This document shows positions 60,201 to 64,000 of a stretch of DNA of 64,000 nucleotides, one piece after another; the stretch's first letter is position 1; every line of letters begins with the position of its first letter. The DNA is taken from NCBI GenBank assembly GCA_029747015.1, contig JAKOGI010000002.1, forward strand, positions 1,469,001 to 1,533,000, written 5' to 3'. The notes below the pieces were generated by a model that ran no database searches, was not told where the DNA came from, and saw nothing but the letters and a program-made list of their open reading frames with translations. Origin of the DNA: Carnegiea gigantea. Taxonomy: Eukaryota > Streptophyta > Magnoliopsida > Caryophyllales > Cactaceae. The translations under genes were made by a program, and so were the position numbers.

Positions 60201-63200
60201 AATCTTCTTTTTCTGGACGGGGTTCAGGGACACGAAATATACCTGCTACAACGATAAAACATTATCAGTGCACCAATACACAGAGATACAGCAGTCCATC
60301 CCCAAAGCCCAACAATTGCAGTGACCTTGGTGAGACTGGGAGCTAGCATGTACCAGTTGTGAATACTAAGTCAGAATCAATGAGCAGATATTCTTAAACA
60401 AACGGATGCAGCAAGAGAAGACGAAACTCACCCACCTAATAGAACTGAATTTATGAAGAGAATCATGAGAGCAATGACAGTGCAAAACAAAAATGGGGCA
60501 TAGCCAATGCTCTTCACCTTTCCAGCGCAACTCATGCCCTTCAAACGCTTGCTCTGAGCCTTCTGAGCATTAGACTGGACACAAAGAACAGTGACATCAT
60601 TAATAACAAACGACGCACCTAAATTATCCTAATAATAATGGTCACGCCCTTTTTGCCGACAGGAGTTCCATTTAGCATATAAGACACAATCTGCAGAATG
60701 TACTCTGGCAAAACACCACTTCAGCCAGAGAAACAAGATATTACAAATCTTCTTTTCTTTATCAGTGAGGCCACTTAACAGCACTTGACCATCACACCAT
60801 GTAATGAACACCGCAGTGGCCACAGTGATCTAAGGGGGTGTCAGGTCAGTCCCCAGGAACAGGGACGGAAGGGCAGGATACCAGCTGAGGCATTCCAGCT
60901 CAATAAGGAAACAGAAGAAGCTTTAAGCACAAGAATTAACTCTTCATCTAAACCTCTATCTTAACCCAAGGGCTTAAAAGACAGAGACTTCAGCCATTCT
61001 ATTCTACAAAATAATTTGATGAACCCTTCCAGCCAACAAAAATTAATTTCATTCACGAATCAACTCCCAAAATAGCCAACGAAGAAAGGGTATTTGTAGA
61101 TTAAAAACCACTTGTAGGATTGAGAAATTTCAGCGTCCCATATAATTTAGGTGCTTCTTTCCAATATTAGTTGATATTGTATGATCTGCTCATCAGAAAA
61201 ATACTCCAAAAATAAACCTGAAAATAAAGGACAGCACCAGGGGTATAACTATTTCCTAAAACCATTAATTTCATGCATAAATCATCAAATCTGATTTCCA
61301 TTTCTGATCATCTGCATCAGAAACAAAATTGGAGTTCTTGACCACCCGCGTGAAGTCCATAGGCACTGACCCAGGTTTCATTCAGGCCAAATAACAGTAT
61401 ATTTCCCCCTAGAGACATCAATCCAAGTAGTCTAATAGAAAAATGGAACCACTCCCAAGTCATGTGAAACAAAGCACGTAATTGAGAAGCAATGCTTTTT
61501 TATGTATTGATGAACTCATCTTGTCGTTTCAAAATGTTTGGCAAGAGCCAAGATCATTAACGCAGGGACAGCTTCCCTCCATAGTTTCCCCCATATTGGA
61601 GTTAGGAAGAGATTTCACGTACAAATCATATCATGTCCCAAAAGTTTAGAAATTGATACACTATCACCGGGAAACAAGGAGGTCAGTCCAGCAAAGGGAT
61701 TGTGATTATTCCTTTATTTTTAAAAAAAAAATTTTTTTTTTTTAACTTTCAATGCACTTCAGAGCTCAAAATTTTTGTGATGATAAAATTTCATGTTTGA
61801 GAAAGAAGCGAAGCAAGTTCAGGATGAAAATGATAATGAAAACCCTCTACTCGGAGTTACTATAAATGTAAGATCTACCTATCTCAGAAACTAAAATAAC
61901 TAGAGGTCAATTTCAAGTAAATGACAGACATGCTAACATTTCAAGCAATAGATCTACTAATAGGGCCATACTTGTATTTATATATTTAAAAGTACGTACA
62001 AGCAAAAGGGCGACTTGCCGATGACCTTTATCAGAAGCCAGCTGAACCGGTGTAGAGCCAGCTCGATCTTTCACCGTTAATTCTTCCTTTGTGCCTGAAT
62101 GCACAAGTACAGAGCACGCCTCTAAATGTCCTGTCAAAGCGGCCCAATGCAAAGGGGTGCAACCTAACAACACAAAGAATACAGAATTAGACATTGCAAA
62201 GTTCACACCATTATATGGAAAGTTGAGTCCTACGGAACATAAAGCAAAGTAACAGCACAGAATTACAGAATTAGAGATTACAAAGCACACGATAATACAA
62301 AGAAAGGAAGCAACAAGGGCTTCTGTTGCTGGCACAAAGCATGTTCTGATCATCACATATAATATAGTTTCCTGAATTTTATGATGCAAACGCTATAAAA
62401 GACAAAGACTATCAAGTCAGAGAAAAGAACTATAACAAAGGAGACAGGGGATCCCCCAAATGCAAACATATACCCAAAGGGTCCCACCAAGGTAGGGTGG
62501 GGGGTTGTCAAATGTTATAGCCTTAGCTTTACACCTGAATTGGTTCTGTTGGATCTTAGATTTAAAACATTGACAATGTGCTCCATTGAAAGGACATAGA
62601 CGACAATTTCCAAGGGCATTTTTGCCGCAATCCACTATAATTTAAGTTGAAAAAATTGCACAAAAGTGACTTGCTCAATTATCGAGACAGCAACCGTAAG
62701 GGCATACCCTCTAAAGAAATACAACGTAAAAGCAAAGTACAAAAGAAACCCGAGAAAAATATAGTCTCAAGCTTCCAAGAAATTTATATGTGAGAATTGA
62801 GATGCCAGGAACAAACCCAGAAGTTGTCTCCCAAGCATATATCCACAACTTATCTCTAACAACATGCCAAACTGTCAAAATATTTCAATAGCATATTGAA
62901 AGTATATTTTTCCAGGTGGCTTTTGTATTATATTAAGGCAAACCAAAGTCAGTTCAGCAGCAACCTCAAGGCCTTCTTACTCAAAATTTCCAACATGCCA
63001 TATTTTTAGCAGAAATGCAATGACTGTACGAGTGTTTAATCCATCTGCAGATTCCCTTTCAATTTAGAAAAAGTATATATAATTGCTAGTGATATGATAA
63101 CCCCCCCCCCCAAAAAAAAAGGGTACAATATTTTCATACATAAAGTACAATGTGAATTGTTGCAGCCTAATTATCACGAACTTTAACTGCAACCTCAAAA

Positions 63201-63771
63201 TCATGTCAAACAGATGCATCAGTTTGGCATCCCATTTCACTTGTGTTTGGGATAGACATAACATTCCAAGTCACAATCCTGAGACTGAACACGAGGAGGG
63301 GGGAATCTGTAAGAGGTACAGTGGAAATAACATCTAAACTGACTAAACAGCATACCTTCTTTATCCTGTCTCCCCTGGCTGGCATCTCTAAACAGAAGTA
63401 ATCTAACTGTATCAGCGAATCCCTTATAAGCGGCCCTGTTTGGACGAAATATATTATGTTGCCAACCTTTTATATGCAATAATATTATTAATCAGGAATA
63501 AAAGCAAAGAATACGGTATGGATCAGAGAAACCAGGAATTAAACAACAAATTTTCATATACAGGAAAACAAAGGAATATAAAATGTAGGAAGACATAGTC
63601 CATAAAACTATTGGCTTAAGAACACTAAATATACTCCTCACATGTTGCTCAAACTCACCAGTGCAAAGGACTCCTCCCATCATTATCAGGTGCATCAAAA
63701 TCAGCATTGTATTTTGCAATGATGTGGTTCAAGAATGCTGTCTGTCCAAATTGAGCGGCAACATGAACTGC
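54266..63771 (-). CDS. ankyrin-repeat DHHC protein S-acyltransferase (PAT23/TIP1-like), 5'-partial
   Basis: Visible exons on the minus strand: 63659-63771, 63356-63435, 62000-62163, 60436-60574, 60243-60342, 59559-59616, 58153-58230, 57967-58065, 55362-55440, 54877-55025 and 54266-54454. They join in phase to 415 residues ending LQVAH. Ankyrin repeats come first ([49 protein letters not shown]). Then follow two membrane helices (around INSVLL and [19 protein letters not shown]), DPGYI, and the Cys-rich DHHC domain ([33 protein letters not shown]). [10 protein letters not shown] and two more helices come next, then ARNITTNE before the cytosolic tail. Such enzymes transfer palmitate to cysteines of target proteins at Golgi or plasma membranes; DHHC holds the catalytic cysteine, present here. 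The tail motif resembles Arabidopsis PAT23 and TIP1/PAT24. N-terminal ankyrin repeats lie beyond the right edge. An intron contains a LINE remnant. Confidence 0.9.
57040..57540 (-). mobile_element. LINE (non-LTR) reverse-transcriptase remnant
   Basis: The minus strand, read with frame changes, encodes pieces of the C-terminal end of plant LINE ORF2: [46 protein letters not shown] and [13 protein letters not shown]. These are the standard order of that region. Frames are broken and the rest of the element is missing, so it is a dead fragment. It lies in the S-acyltransferase intron between 55441 and 57966, in the same orientation as that gene. Confidence 0.75.
63101..63120. repeat. C-run/A-run homopolymer junction (one of a recurrent set)
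   Basis: Eleven C followed by nine A. Similar C(n)A(n) tracts, or the complement T(n)G(n), occur at about 2510-2528, 3129-3155, 11731-11749, 16744-16764, 19987-20009, 25204-25227, 53256-53275, 55124-55146, 56643-56670, 59042-59062 and 63957-63972, plus weaker cases at 54537-54550 and 54747-54763. All lie in introns or spacers. Confidence 0.85.
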
Positions 63772-64000
63772 CTATAACATTTAGAAAGCATCATAAGGCC
63801 CCTGTGTTTCACGGATAACAACAATTCACCAACAAAAGGAGGAAAAATAGATAAGATCTTAATTCACATAAGCAGAAACATAATGGCACAATGGCAATAG
63901 GAAATGCAGGACCTATTGTGGAATACTGCATTTACAAGAAGAAAGTGGACACACTGCCCCCCCCCCCCAAAAGGAGCACCCAAAAAAAAAAAAATGAGAT

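Overview
This window is nuclear DNA from a flowering plant, most likely a eudicot. It is AT-rich and gene-sparse. Genes have many GT-AG introns, there are plant nuclear tRNA genes, and the gene families are typical of plants: a plastid-style proline iminopeptidase, L-galactose dehydrogenase of the ascorbate pathway, a NAI1-type bHLH factor and an ankyrin-DHHC S-acyltransferase. There are no operons. Nothing here forms a multi-gene system or cluster, and I found no credible new biological system. The unusual content is in how mobile elements and duplications have altered ordinary genes.

Layout, left to right. 844-6645 (+): 3' part of a DUF21/CBS-pair membrane protein gene. Its last intron holds a complete miniature LTR element (5103-6582) whose end lies 18 bp from the splice acceptor. 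6646-12001: gene-free, with one MITE-like element. 12002-13780 (+): intronless GT32/alpha-1,4-glycosyltransferase-type Golgi enzyme. 15720-18136 (-): three tandem tRNA-Glu(UUC) copies on a duplicated segment of about 1.1-1.2 kb, with decay increasing across the array. 18789-19754 (-): intronless FCP1-like phosphatase without a BRCT domain. 21102-24213 (+): ten-exon basic protein with a TPX2-like motif. 24836-30638 (-): eleven-exon proline iminopeptidase. 31844-33702 (-): a decayed gene for a secreted or ER protein. 33969-34042 (-): tRNA-Val(AAC). 36494-38185 (-): bHLH transcription factor.

From 42.5 to 53.2 kb is a tandem L-galactose dehydrogenase locus. First comes a broken copy (42576-43368), then a likely solo LTR (43388-45245), then the intact gene (45901-53201). 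Intron 1 of the intact gene contains a young, complete Ty1/copia element (46106-51061) with one uninterrupted Gag-Pol frame. The broken copy keeps the intron without that insertion. From 54266 to the right edge (-) is an ankyrin-repeat DHHC S-acyltransferase (PAT23-like). Its 5' end lies beyond the window, and one of its introns holds a LINE reverse-transcriptase remnant.

Exon coordinates were deduced by hand from splice sites, reading phase and family resemblance. All multi-exon models below join in phase, except the decayed gene at 31844-33702. Family assignments come from recognised motifs, not from a database search.
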